Assembly: GCF_003008535.1 (NCBI RefSeq)
Contig: NZ_CP027666.1
Span: 1,849,501 to 1,913,500, forward strand
DNA length: 64,000 bases
Source of the DNA: Ottowia oryzae
GTDB taxonomy: Bacteria; Pseudomonadota; Gammaproteobacteria; Burkholderiales; Burkholderiaceae_C
Direction: 5' to 3'
Shown here: positions 18,109 through 25,749 of the stretch, in pieces
Numbering within the stretch: the stretch's first letter is position 1
Layout: every line of letters starts with the position of its first letter
Translations under genes and position numbers: made by a program
The notes under the pieces: model-generated
Databases searched by the model: none
What the model saw: only the letters and a program-made list of their open reading frames with translations
Told to the model about the DNA's origin: nothing

Positions 18109-20550
18109 ATGCAATTTCCTGAATCCTGGCTGCGCGAGTTCTGCAACCCCGCGCTGAGCACCGACGAGCTGGCCAATGTGCTGACCATGGGCGGCTTCGA
18201 GGTGGAAGAGGCCCGCCCCGTGGCACCCCCTTTTGCCGGCGTGGTCGTGGGCGAAATCAAGTCTGCCGAGCAGCATCCGAACGCGGATCGCCTGCGCGTC
18301 TGTCAGGTGGATGTGGGACAGGGCGCGCTGCTCAACATCGTCTGCGGCGCGGCCAACGCGCGTGCGGGCATCAAGGTGCCGTGCGCCACTGTGGGCGCGG
18401 AGCTGCCCCCCGGCGAAGACGGTAAGCCGTTCAAGATCAAGCTGGGCAAGCTGCGTGGCGTGGAAAGCCAGGGTATGTTGTGTTCGGCCCGCGAGCTGCA
18501 TCTGTCCGAAGACCACGAAGGCCTGCTTGAACTGCCTGCTGACACTCCGCTGGGCCAGGACATTCGCACCGCGCTGAATCTGGACGACACGGTCTTCACA
18601 CTCAAGCTGACGCCCAACCTGGGCCACGCGCTCAGCGTGTATGGCGTGGCGCGCGAGCTGTCTGCGTTGACGGGCGCGCCCCTGCTCACGCCCACCTTTG
18701 CGCCCGTGGCCGTGCAGACAAACCATGTCGTGCCTGTCAAGATCAGTGCGCCCGACCTGTGCGGGCGCTTTTCGGGCCGCGTGATTCGCCACGTCAATAC
18801 GCAGGCGAAAACCCCGGCTTGGATGGTCGACCGTCTGGCGCGGTGCGGCCAGCGCAGCGTGTCCCCGCTGGTGGATATCTCCAACTACGTGATGTTCGAA
18901 CTGGGCCGCCCCTCGCACATCTTTGATCTGGACAAGATTCATGGCGGCCTGGATGTACGTTGGGCGCGCCCAGGCGAGCAGCTCAAACTGCTGAACGGCA
19001 ACACGGTGGCGTTGGATGAGGCTGTCGGCATCATCGCGGATGAGCGCGAAGTGGAATCGCTGGCCGGCATCATGGGCGGTGACGCCACGGCCGTTTCTGA
19101 CGACACACGCAACGTGTATGTCGAGGCCGCTTTCTGGTGGCCCGAAGCCGTTGCGGGCCGCTCGCGCCGCTTCAACTTTGCCACCGATGCGGGGCACCGC
19201 TTCGAGCGAGGGGTAGACCCGGACGGCACCGCCGCGCACATTGAGCACATCAGTCGCTTGATCATCGACATCTGCGGCACGCCTGAAACCGTGTGCGGGC
19301 CGGTCGACGATCAGCAGCCGAACATGCCGCAACCGCAGCCCGTCACGCTGCGCGTGGCGCGCGCGGCCAAAGTCATCGGTATGCCGTTGACACAGGCCCA
19401 GTGCGCCGACGTTTTCTCGCGCCTGCAACTGCCTTTTGTCGAGGGTGAAGGCGTGCTGACCATCACGCCGCCGGCCTACCGCTTCGACATCACGATCGAA
19501 GAAGACTTGATCGAAGAAGTGGCGCGCCTGATCGGCTACCAAAACCTGCCTGAAACAGCGCCCCTGGCACCGATTGAGCCGCGCGTTCGCTCCGAGGCGC
19601 TGCGCGGCCGTTTCGAGCCGCGCCATACGCTGGCGGCGTTGGGCTACCTGGAAACCATCAACTTCAGCTTTGTCGAAGAGGCGTGGGAGCGCGACCTCGC
19701 GGGCAACACCGACCCCGTGCGCTTGCTGAACCCGATTGCGAGTCAAATGAGCGTGATGCGCTCGACCCTGCTGGGTTCGCTGCTACAAGTTGTGAAGCGC
19801 AACGTGGATCGCCGTGCCGACAGAATCCGCGTGTTCGAGATTGGCCGCGTGTTCCGGCGAGACCACACGGTCCAAACCGGTGAGGGCGCGGTGCGCGGCG
19901 TAGCTCAGCCCATGCGCGTGGCCGGTGCGATCTATGGCCCAGCCCGTCAGCAGGGTTGGTCGGGCAAGCAAACGCCGGCGGATTTCTTTGACGCCAAGGG
20001 CGATGTCGAAGCCTTGCTCAGCCCGCGCAAAGCGGTGTTTGAGGCAGACAGCCACCCGGCCTTGCACCCTGGCCGCACAGCGCGCGTCATCGTGGATGGC
20101 CGGCCGGTGGGTTACGTGGGCGAGCTGCATCCCCGTTGGCGCCAGCAGTGGGATTTGCCCCATGCACCTGTGTTGTTCGAATTGGCGCTGGACGCCGTCC
20201 TGAGCCATCCGCTGCCCACGGCCGTGCCATTGCCCCGCCAACAGCCCGTTGAGCGCGACGTTGCCGTCGTTGTGAAAGAGTCTGTGACGCACGACCAGCT
20301 CATGGGCTCCCTTCGCGATGCCCCTGCGGCCGATCTGGTCCGCAGCGCCACGCTGTTCGACATCTATCGCCCGAAACCAGGCGCCGACGCTGCTGGCGGA
20401 GCCAATCTGGGCATCGACGAGAAAAGCCTGGCCGTTCGGCTCGTGTTGGACGGCGGGCAGGAAACGCTGACCGATGAGCGCATTGAGGCGGCTGTGCAGT
20501 CGGTGCTCGCCCAATGGCAGGCCGACGTTGGTGCGCGCCTTCGTGGCTGA
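18109..20550 (+). CDS. pheT: Phenylalanyl-tRNA synthetase beta subunit
   Basis: This 813-residue subunit provides tRNA binding and editing for PheRS. Domains in order are an N-terminal region (MQFPESWLREFCNPALS), the EMAP-like tRNA-binding domain (VVVGEIKSAEQHPNADRLRVCQV), B3/B4 editing (DISNYVMFELGRPSHIFD), B5, the class II-like domain and the C-terminal FDX-ACB domain (PLPRQQPVERDVAVVVKESVTHDQL). Its length is normal. The 150-bp gap after pheS includes a small CGAAGC/GCTTCG hairpin but no T run. It is followed 30 bp later by ihfA, as in other proteobacteria. Confidence 0.98.
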   Translation: MQFPESWLREFCNPALSTDELANVLTMGGFEVEEARPVAPPFAGVVVGEIKSAEQHPNADRLRVCQVDVGQGALLNIVCGAANARAGIKVPCATVGAELPPGEDGKPFKIKLGKLRGVESQGMLCSARELHLSEDHEGLLELPADTPLGQDIRTALNLDDTVFTLKLTPNLGHALSVYGVARELSALTGAPLLTPTFAPVAVQTNHVVPVKISAPDLCGRFSGRVIRHVNTQAKTPAWMVDRLARCGQRSVSPLVDISNYVMFELGRPSHIFDLDKIHGGLDVRWARPGEQLKLLNGNTVALDEAVGIIADEREVESLAGIMGGDATAVSDDTRNVYVEAAFWWPEAVAGRSRRFNFATDAGHRFERGVDPDGTAAHIEHISRLIIDICGTPETVCGPVDDQQPNMPQPQPVTLRVARAAKVIGMPLTQAQCADVFSRLQLPFVEGEGVLTITPPAYRFDITIEEDLIEEVARLIGYQNLPETAPLAPIEPRVRSEALRGRFEPRHTLAALGYLETINFSFVEEAWERDLAGNTDPVRLLNPIASQMSVMRSTLLGSLLQVVKRNVDRRADRIRVFEIGRVFRRDHTVQTGEGAVRGVAQPMRVAGAIYGPARQQGWSGKQTPADFFDAKGDVEALLSPRKAVFEADSHPALHPGRTARVIVDGRPVGYVGELHPRWRQQWDLPHAPVLFELALDAVLSHPLPTAVPLPRQQPVERDVAVVVKESVTHDQLMGSLRDAPAADLVRSATLFDIYRPKPGADAAGGANLGIDEKSLAVRLVLDGGQETLTDERIEAAVQSVLAQWQADVGARLRG

Positions 20551-20580
20551 ACTGCGGATATGACCTGAGGAAAACACACC

Positions 20581-20970
20581 ATGGCGGGGGACGGAGACGA
20601 GATGCTGTTGCTGGCGGTTGACAGCCTGGAGACCACTGCGCTGACCAAGGCCCAGCTGGCGGAGATGCTGTACGAGCAGATCGGCCTGAACAAGCGCGAA
20701 TCCAAGGATATGGTCGATGCCTTCTACGACCTGATCGGTGCGCGACTGGTGGCCGGTGACGATGTGAAGCTGTCTGGCTTTGGTAATTTCCAGATGCGTG
20801 TGAAGGCTCCCAGGCCCGGGCGCAATCCGCGCACGGGTGAGCTGATCCCTATCGCTGCGCGCCGCGTGGTTACCTTCCATGCCAGCCAGAAGCTCAAGGA
20901 AATGCTGCAGCCTGACGATGCCGGTTCAGAGGCACCCGCGGGGCCCACGTCCGGCGCGGAAAAAGACTGA
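20581..20970 (+). CDS. ihfA: Integration host factor alpha subunit
   Basis: IHF-alpha pairs with IHF-beta to bend DNA sharply in recombination, replication and sigma-54 transcription. The 129-residue protein has the HU/IHF fold: TALTKAQLAEMLYEQIGLNKRESKD, then VKLSGFGNFQMRVKAPRPGRNPRTGE with the minor-groove arm Pro, then RRVVTFHASQKLKEML. It has about 20 extra N-terminal residues and about 18 at the C-terminus, as often seen in Burkholderiales. The ATG 20581 is supported by TGAGGA; ATG 20602 is an alternative. IHF is relevant here because the aio promoter in the island is sigma-54-dependent. Confidence 0.96.
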   Translation: MAGDGDEMLLLAVDSLETTALTKAQLAEMLYEQIGLNKRESKDMVDAFYDLIGARLVAGDDVKLSGFGNFQMRVKAPRPGRNPRTGELIPIAARRVVTFHASQKLKEMLQPDDAGSEAPAGPTSGAEKD

Positions 20971-21115
20971 CGCGCCAGTCGCATCCACGTCGCGCCAACG
21001 CGTGACCTTCTGCGGCATCTAGTCAAGTTTTCGCTGCACATGTTGCCGCTCGCAGACGCGGCCATGGCCGTATCCGCCAACATCGGCTAACCTGCGGCGC
21101 ACGTTGCAGTGATCG

Positions 21116-21583
21116 ATGATCATGGAATCCGCCTTGCCCCCCATTCCTGCCAAGCGCTACTTCACCATCGGTGAGGTCGGTGACCTGTGCGGTGTCAAAC
21201 CGCATGTGCTGCGCTATTGGGAGCAAGAATTCACGCAGCTGAGGCCAATGAAGCGTCGCGGCAACCGCCGCTATTACCAGCACCACGAAGTGTTGATGAT
21301 CCGGCGCATCCGCGAACTGTTGTACGACCAGGGCTTCACCATCAGCGGCGCCAGAACACGCCTGCAGGAGCTGGAGTCCGGCGTTCGCGGCGCGTTGGCC
21401 GCCACGGCCGTGGCGACGAGCGGTGTACGCGCTGGCGCGCACGATCAACCGAACGAGACCTTGGCTTCTTTGGCTAACGGCCCGGTTGACGATCTCACGC
21501 CAACTGCCACTGCAGTTGCTCCGTCATGGCGCGATTTGTCGCAAGAGCTGAGCGAAATTCGCGATCTGTTGACGATTGGCTGA
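21116..21583 (+). CDS. MerR family transcriptional regulator
   Basis: This protein of about 155 residues has an N-terminal MerR-type winged helix (KRYFTIGEVGDLCGVKPHVLRYWEQEF, then RRGNRRYYQHHEVLMIRRIRELLYDQGFTI) and an Ala/Thr-rich tail ending in an acidic helix (LSQELSEIRDLLTIG). It lacks the Cys ligands of metal sensors, so the signal is unknown. The position after pheT-ihfA is conserved in beta- and gammaproteobacteria. The start may be ATG 21116 or 21122. Its end overlaps the promoter region of the tRNA-Pro gene. Confidence 0.9.
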   Translation: MIMESALPPIPAKRYFTIGEVGDLCGVKPHVLRYWEQEFTQLRPMKRRGNRRYYQHHEVLMIRRIRELLYDQGFTISGARTRLQELESGVRGALAATAVATSGVRAGAHDQPNETLASLANGPVDDLTPTATAVAPSWRDLSQELSEIRDLLTIG

Positions 21584-21608
21584 AACCGCGTCATTCCCGC
21601 GCTATAAT
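21580..21608 (+). promoter_or_regulatory. Sigma-70 promoter of tRNA-Pro
   Basis: A perfect TATAAT (21603-21608) is preceded by CTGAAA (21580-21585) with a 17-bp spacer, and the mature tRNA begins 11 bases after the -10 box. Confidence 0.75.
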
Positions 21609-21619
21609 GCAAGGCTTGT

Positions 21620-21696
21620 CGGCGTGTAGCGCAGCCTGGTAGCGCACTTGCATGGGGTGCAAGGGGTCGCGAGTTCGAATCCCGCCACGCCGACCA
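21620..21696 (+). tRNA. tRNA-Pro (anticodon GGG)
   Basis: This 77-base cloverleaf has acceptor stem CGGCGTG/CACGCCG, a D arm with AGCGCAGCCTGGTAGCGCA, an anticodon stem CTTGC/GCAAG with loop ATGGGGT (anticodon GGG, reading CCC and CCU), a T arm GTTCGAATC, discriminator A and an encoded CCA at 21694-21696. It is followed by a terminator. It marks the left edge of the metal island; tRNA genes are common attachment sites. No second copy of the tRNA 3' end was seen downstream. Confidence 0.97.
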
Positions 21697-21705
21697 ATAA
21701 AATCA

Positions 21706-21744
21706 ACGGGTTACAGCAGAAATGCTGTAACCCGTTTCTCGTTT
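21706..21744 (+). terminator. Terminator of tRNA-Pro
   Basis: ACGGGTTACAGCA-GAAA-TGCTGTAACCCGT is a perfect 13-bp stem with a GNRA-type loop, followed by the T-rich TTCTCGTTT. Confidence 0.85.
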
Positions 21745-21952
21745 CCGAGCGCTCCAGGCAGATTTGCCCACACTTTTGCCCACACCGGCGTGGAACTGAG
21801 TCGATGTTTCGAAGGGCGTCTGCTCAACGCCAAGTAAGCACTCGACTATGTGGGCGAGAAGCAACAGGGTCGTTTTTGGCGAATTTTGGGAATTGGTCTA
21901 CTTTGCGTCATGTGCTCACGTCGAGCAGCAGACGTTTAAGGAGGTGCCCCCA

Positions 21953-22540
21953 ATGCATTCAATCAGTGCTATTTCCTCTGTGGATATGCCGATGCAGATC
22001 CCACCAAGACCGATCATCGTGTTCCTCTCGGCGGAGCAAGCGATGGGCAGTCTCACCATCGGAAGATCCAAGTTCTATGAGTTGATCCGGGACGGGCTGC
22101 TACCCCGGGGAGTCAATGTGCTCGGAAGGTCGGTTCGGTGGGTCGAATACGAAATTGAGACTGTCAAACATAGCCTCGCGACTGCGGCTGACCGCAGTGC
22201 CATCGAGAGCTTGGTCGCGTGGTTACAGGCCACCCGATGCGCGCCCGTAGCGCCCTCCCGTCAAGTCTGGCTTCAAGGCTCGGCACTTCGTCATGTCGAT
22301 CAAGAGATAAAGCCTCTCACGTTCCTGACGGAGCGACAGGTTCGTAAGGAACTCTGCGTCGGACGCACGAAGTTGTACGAGGCGATCGAGCAGGGGCTAA
22401 TCCCCCAGGGGCTGCATTTGATAGGCAGGTCGAAGCGTTGGGTCTCATACGAAATTGAATGGGTGAAACGCCTGCTTGCGATCGAGACCAGTTCGTCAGG
22501 ACTTCAGATGAGCACACGATGGCTCACCTTGTTTCGATAG
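21953..22540 (+). CDS. Tandem AlpA-like DNA-binding protein
   Basis: This 195-residue protein has two copies of an AlpA/MerR-like helix-turn-helix. Domain 1 (about 24-75) reads FLSAEQAMGSLTIGRSKFYE then GLLPRGVNVLGRSVRW, and domain 2 (about 124-176) reads FLTERQVRKELCVGRTKLYE then GLIPQGLHLIGRSKRW. AlpA-type proteins are small single-domain activators of excision or mobility genes in islands and prophages; a duplicated form could bind two half-sites by itself. TAAGGAGG sits 7 bases before the ATG, a near-perfect ribosome-binding site. It is the first gene after tRNA-Pro, yet no integrase is present. Function is inferred from the fold and position. Confidence 0.75.
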   Translation: MHSISAISSVDMPMQIPPRPIIVFLSAEQAMGSLTIGRSKFYELIRDGLLPRGVNVLGRSVRWVEYEIETVKHSLATAADRSAIESLVAWLQATRCAPVAPSRQVWLQGSALRHVDQEIKPLTFLTERQVRKELCVGRTKLYEAIEQGLIPQGLHLIGRSKRWVSYEIEWVKRLLAIETSSSGLQMSTRWLTLFR

Positions 22541-22954
22541 GCACGCAGCTTGAGCGTCGCCACTCGACAGGCACGCTCGGCCACGAGGCGGACGAACAAG
22601 CAATGGCCGTATCGCCTGCTCGCATCTCCAGAGCCATCCCCTCAAAAGGTTTGCATGTCTGACGCATCATGTGAACTCGCCTTGGTGCCAAATTTGGCAC
22701 CCAAAATGTTTTTTTTTGTGGCGGCGCCTGCTGGGATTAGCGCTTCAAGGTGCGCCAAGTTGCCGCCGCGTGACACTCGTGGCGCGCTTCCGGGACAAGC
22801 TGGCGATGTGTGTTCGGCCCTTCACGACCCAAAGCCGCCAGTTGACCAAGCTTGGCGAATTTCTGGACTGGTGCAGCTTGCCGTCGCTCGGTGATTGGTC
22901 GTCAGCCCTTCGGGCCTCAACATTCATCCAGAAGCGGCGCTTGACCTACGTCAG
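22541..22954. other. Stretch without a supported gene, upstream of arsR
   Basis: Several short frames overlap here, none with a recognisable domain or good ribosome-binding site. The only clear structure is the palindrome and T tract at 22684-22718. It reads as decayed island DNA between the AlpA-like gene and the ars operon. Confidence 0.5.
22684..22718 (+). terminator. Perfect 18-bp palindrome followed by ten T
   Basis: GGTGCCAAATTTGGCACC (22684-22701) is fully self-complementary; as RNA it gives a 6-bp stem with a 6-base loop. Ten T follow at 22709-22718, seven bases later. It is a plausible terminator for the AlpA-like gene, but the symmetry also fits a protein-binding operator. Confidence 0.5.
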
Positions 22955-22989
22955 TTGCCGGCGAACGATAATTCAACAATAATTGAATT
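22955..22989 (+). promoter_or_regulatory. arsR promoter with overlapping operator dyad
   Basis: TTGCCG (22955-22960), a 17-bp spacer and AATAAT (22978-22983) form a promoter. It overlaps a perfect dyad AATTCAA-N6-TTGAATT (22970-22989), a likely ArsR site. The predicted transcript start falls at or next to the ATG at 22991, so the mRNA may be leaderless. An alternative promoter (TTGACC at 22941 with GATAAT at 22967) has a 20-bp spacer. Confidence 0.6.
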
Positions 22990-22990
22990 C

Positions 22991-23377
22991 ATGGAACAGG
23001 ATGAAGCCATCAAGGTCTTTGAGTCGCTCGCGTCAGGCGTACGGTTGGACATCTACCGTCTGCTGATGCGCCAGGGTCCCGAAGGTTTGGTTGCGGGACA
23101 GATTGCAAGCACGTTGGACATTCCTCCAACCAACCTGTCATTTCACTTGAAAGCGCTGACTCACGCCGGCCTCTTGGGCGTCACGCCCGAGGGGCGGTTC
23201 CAGCGTTATCGCGCCAATCTGTCGTTGATGCAGGACTTGATCGAATACCTGACCGCCGAGTGCTGCGCTGGCCATCCGGAGGAGTGCGCTGAACTGCATG
23301 ATGCAGCGTGTGAGCCTGTTGCATGCAGCCCTTCGAAGAAGGCGAGCGTCCAACGCACCGTTGGTCACCAATCATAG
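22991..23377 (+). CDS. arsR: ArsR family arsenic-responsive repressor
   Basis: This 128-residue winged-helix repressor should block its own operon until trivalent arsenic binds. Residues about 1-90 hold the ArsR/SmtB fold: KVFESLASGVRLDIYRLL, then TLDIPPTNLSFHLKALTHAGLL and GRFQRYRANL. The recognition helix lacks the classical CVC site; instead the C-terminus has Cys91, Cys92 and Cys99 (AECCAGHPEEC), with more Cys at 107 and 112. This resembles the C-terminal triad of Acidithiobacillus-type ArsR. The ATG at 22991 follows the operator directly. It is the first gene of arsR-arsD-arsA-gap-arsJ-arsC-acr3. Confidence 0.93.
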   Translation: MEQDEAIKVFESLASGVRLDIYRLLMRQGPEGLVAGQIASTLDIPPTNLSFHLKALTHAGLLGVTPEGRFQRYRANLSLMQDLIEYLTAECCAGHPEECAELHDAACEPVACSPSKKASVQRTVGHQS

Positions 23378-23447
23378 TTTGCGGCTGAGTTCGGCTATAA
23401 AAGTTGTAGCATTAATTCATTATTTTAAAGATCGTTGGAGATTCAAA

Positions 23448-23864
23448 ATGACCGCTTCAGCCCGCATCCAAATCTTCGACCCTGCCCTGTGTTGCGCGAG
23501 CGGTGTATGCGGCACTGACGTCGATCAGGCCTTGGTGAGCTTTGCGACCGACGCCGCCTGGGCCACTGGCCAGGGCGCACACATTCAGCGCTTCAATCTA
23601 TCGCAACAACCGCTGGAATTCGCGCAGAACGCCATCGTGAAACGTTTCCTCGAACGTTCTGGAGCCGAGGCGCTACCCCTCGTGCTCGTTGATGGTGAGG
23701 TGGCTCTGGCTGGTCGCTACCCGCAACGAGCGGAGCTGGCGCGCTGGGCCTTGCTGCAAGTCGACGCTGGGCCGGAAGCAAGTGGATGCTGCGGCGCAGA
23801 TGCCTCGCCAATGATCGGCTGTTGCGCGCCCAAAACCGAAGCGAGCAGTGGCAAGTGCTGCTGA
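23448..23864 (+). CDS. arsD: Arsenite metallochaperone ArsD
   Basis: ArsD hands As(III) from thiols to the ArsA ATPase. This 138-residue protein has a thioredoxin-like fold with the binding triad Cys15, Cys16 and Cys21 (ALCCASGVC, equivalent to Cys12/13/18 in the plasmid R773 protein). It has three further vicinal pairs at 114-115, 125-126 and 137-138. LPLVLVDGEVALAGRYPQRAEL is typical of the family. GGAG lies before the ATG. An AATTCAT motif in the AT-rich arsR-arsD gap may be a weak ArsR half-site. arsA follows after 22 bp. Confidence 0.96.
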   Translation: MTASARIQIFDPALCCASGVCGTDVDQALVSFATDAAWATGQGAHIQRFNLSQQPLEFAQNAIVKRFLERSGAEALPLVLVDGEVALAGRYPQRAELARWALLQVDAGPEASGCCGADASPMIGCCAPKTEASSGKCC

Positions 23865-23886
23865 CTGAAGTGCTTTCAGGGCAATC

Positions 23887-25668
23887 ATGAACTTCCTGCA
23901 CAACCCACCCCGCTTCCTGTTCTTTACCGGCAAGGGCGGCGTCGGCAAGACCTCCATCGCTTGCGCCGCCGCAGTGCAACTGGCCGATGCCGGCAAGCAG
24001 GTGCTGCTGGTCAGCACCGACCCGGCGTCAAATGTCGGCCAGGTGTTTGGCCTTTCCATTGGCAACCAAGTCGTCGCCGTGCCGGCGGTGTCCAACTTGA
24101 GCGCGCTGGAGATCGACCCTCCCGCCGCCGCGCAGGCCTACCGTGACCGCATCGTCGGCCCGGTGCGCGGCGTGCTGCCGGATGCGGTGGTCAAGGGTAT
24201 CGAGGAGCAACTCTCCGGCGCCTGCACCACCGAGATCGCCGCATTTGACGAGTTCACCGCCCTGCTGGCTGACGACGCGGCCACGCGCGGGTTTGACCAC
24301 GTCATCTTCGACACCGCGCCCACCGGCCACACCATCCGCCTGCTCAGCCTGCCTGGCGCCTGGAGCGGCTTTCTGGAAGCGGGCCAGGGCGATGCCTCTT
24401 GCCTCGGCCCACTGGCGGGGCTGGACAAGCAGCGCACGCAATACCAGGCCGCCGTCGCCGCACTGCAGGACGGCGCCCGCACGCGACTGGTGCTGGTCGC
24501 GCGCGGCCAGGGCGCCACGCTGCGCGAAGCCGCGCGCACGCACGAGGAATTGGCGGCCATTGGATTGAGCCGGCAATACCTGGTCATCAACGGCCTGCTG
24601 CCCGAAAGCGAAGCCGCGCACGACCCACTGGCCGCCGCCGTGCTGCGGCGCGAGCGGGCGGCGTTGGCCAATCTGCCCGCCGCGCTGCGTGAATTGCCGG
24701 TCGATAACATCGCGCTCAAAGCCTTCAATCTGGTGGGTCTGGAAGCGCTACGCCAACTGCTGCAAGCCGAGGTATCTGGAATCACGCCGATTGGGAGCGA
24801 ACCCCATATCGGTCTGCCGGACGCACCCACCCTCTCCACGTTGGTCGACGGCATCGCCGCGCCCGGCCACGGCCTGGTCATGCTGATGGGCAAGGGCGGC
24901 GTCGGCAAGACCACGCTGGCGGCCGCCATCGCCGTGGAGCTAGCCGCGCGCGGCTTGCCCGTGCACCTGACGACCTCCGACCCCGCCGCGCATCTGAGCG
25001 AGACCCTGGCGGGCGAGTTGCCCAACCTCGCCGTAAGCCGCATCGATCCGCACGCCGCCACCGAGGCCTATCGGGCCCATGTCATGGCCACCAAGGGTGC
25101 GGCGCTGGATGAGGCCGGCCGCGCTTTGCTGGCCGAAGATTTGCGCTCGCCCTGCACCGAGGAGATTGCCGTGTTCCAGGCCTTCTCGCGCGCTATCCGC
25201 GAGTCCGGTCGCCAGTTCGTGGTGATGGACACTGCGCCCACCGGCCACACCCTGCTGCTGCTCGACGCCACCGGCGCCTACCACCGCGACGTGGCGCGCC
25301 AGATGGCGACCGGCAGCCACTTCACCACGCCCATGATGCAGTTGCAGGACCCGGCCCGCACCAAGGTGCTGATCGTCACGCTGGCTGAAACCACGCCCGT
25401 ACTGGAAGCCGCGCACCTGCAAGACGACCTGCGCCGCGCCGGCATCGAGCCCTGGGCCTGGGTGGTGAATAACTGCATCGCCGCTGCACCCGTGGCCTCG
25501 CCGCTGCTGCGCCGCCGCGCAGACAGCGAACTGCGTGAGATCGACGGGATCCGCAGCCGCCACGCCCAGCGCTGGGCCGTGGTGCCGCTGCTGGCGAACG
25601 AGCCTGTGGGCGCGGCGCGCTTGCGTGCGCTGGCCAATTGCGAGCACACGGCTGAACTGAGAGGCTAA
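23887..25668 (+). CDS. arsA: Arsenite-transporting ATPase ArsA
   Basis: This 593-residue soluble ATPase energises arsenite efflux through a membrane partner, here presumably Acr3. It is made of two homologous halves, each with a deviant Walker A loop: FTGKGGVGKTS near residue 14 and MGKGGVGKTT near residue 337. Each half has a DTAPTGHT signature. Cys residues in ACTTEIAAFDE and PCTEEIAVFQ form the metalloid site. Length and architecture match ArsA of plasmid R773. It follows arsD closely and is followed by an 81-bp gap holding an AATTCAA motif before the gap gene. Confidence 0.97.
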   Translation: MNFLHNPPRFLFFTGKGGVGKTSIACAAAVQLADAGKQVLLVSTDPASNVGQVFGLSIGNQVVAVPAVSNLSALEIDPPAAAQAYRDRIVGPVRGVLPDAVVKGIEEQLSGACTTEIAAFDEFTALLADDAATRGFDHVIFDTAPTGHTIRLLSLPGAWSGFLEAGQGDASCLGPLAGLDKQRTQYQAAVAALQDGARTRLVLVARGQGATLREAARTHEELAAIGLSRQYLVINGLLPESEAAHDPLAAAVLRRERAALANLPAALRELPVDNIALKAFNLVGLEALRQLLQAEVSGITPIGSEPHIGLPDAPTLSTLVDGIAAPGHGLVMLMGKGGVGKTTLAAAIAVELAARGLPVHLTTSDPAAHLSETLAGELPNLAVSRIDPHAATEAYRAHVMATKGAALDEAGRALLAEDLRSPCTEEIAVFQAFSRAIRESGRQFVVMDTAPTGHTLLLLDATGAYHRDVARQMATGSHFTTPMMQLQDPARTKVLIVTLAETTPVLEAAHLQDDLRRAGIEPWAWVVNNCIAAAPVASPLLRRRADSELREIDGIRSRHAQRWAVVPLLANEPVGAARLRALANCEHTAELRG

Positions 25669-25749
25669 CCCAGGCATCCGCTCGGGCTTCACGAAATCGT
25701 CACATACGTGCGGACAATTCAATAGTTCTCTAAGGGTTAAATTAAAGTG

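Noticed and set aside
21569..21608. TTGACG at 21569 as the -35 box of the tRNA-Pro promoter
   Set aside because: The spacer to TATAAT would be 28 bp; CTGAAA at 21580 with 17 bp fits better.
22550..22982. Two overlapping frames between the AlpA-like gene and arsR
   Set aside because: No recognisable domain, no ribosome-binding site, and the second one runs through the arsR promoter and operator.
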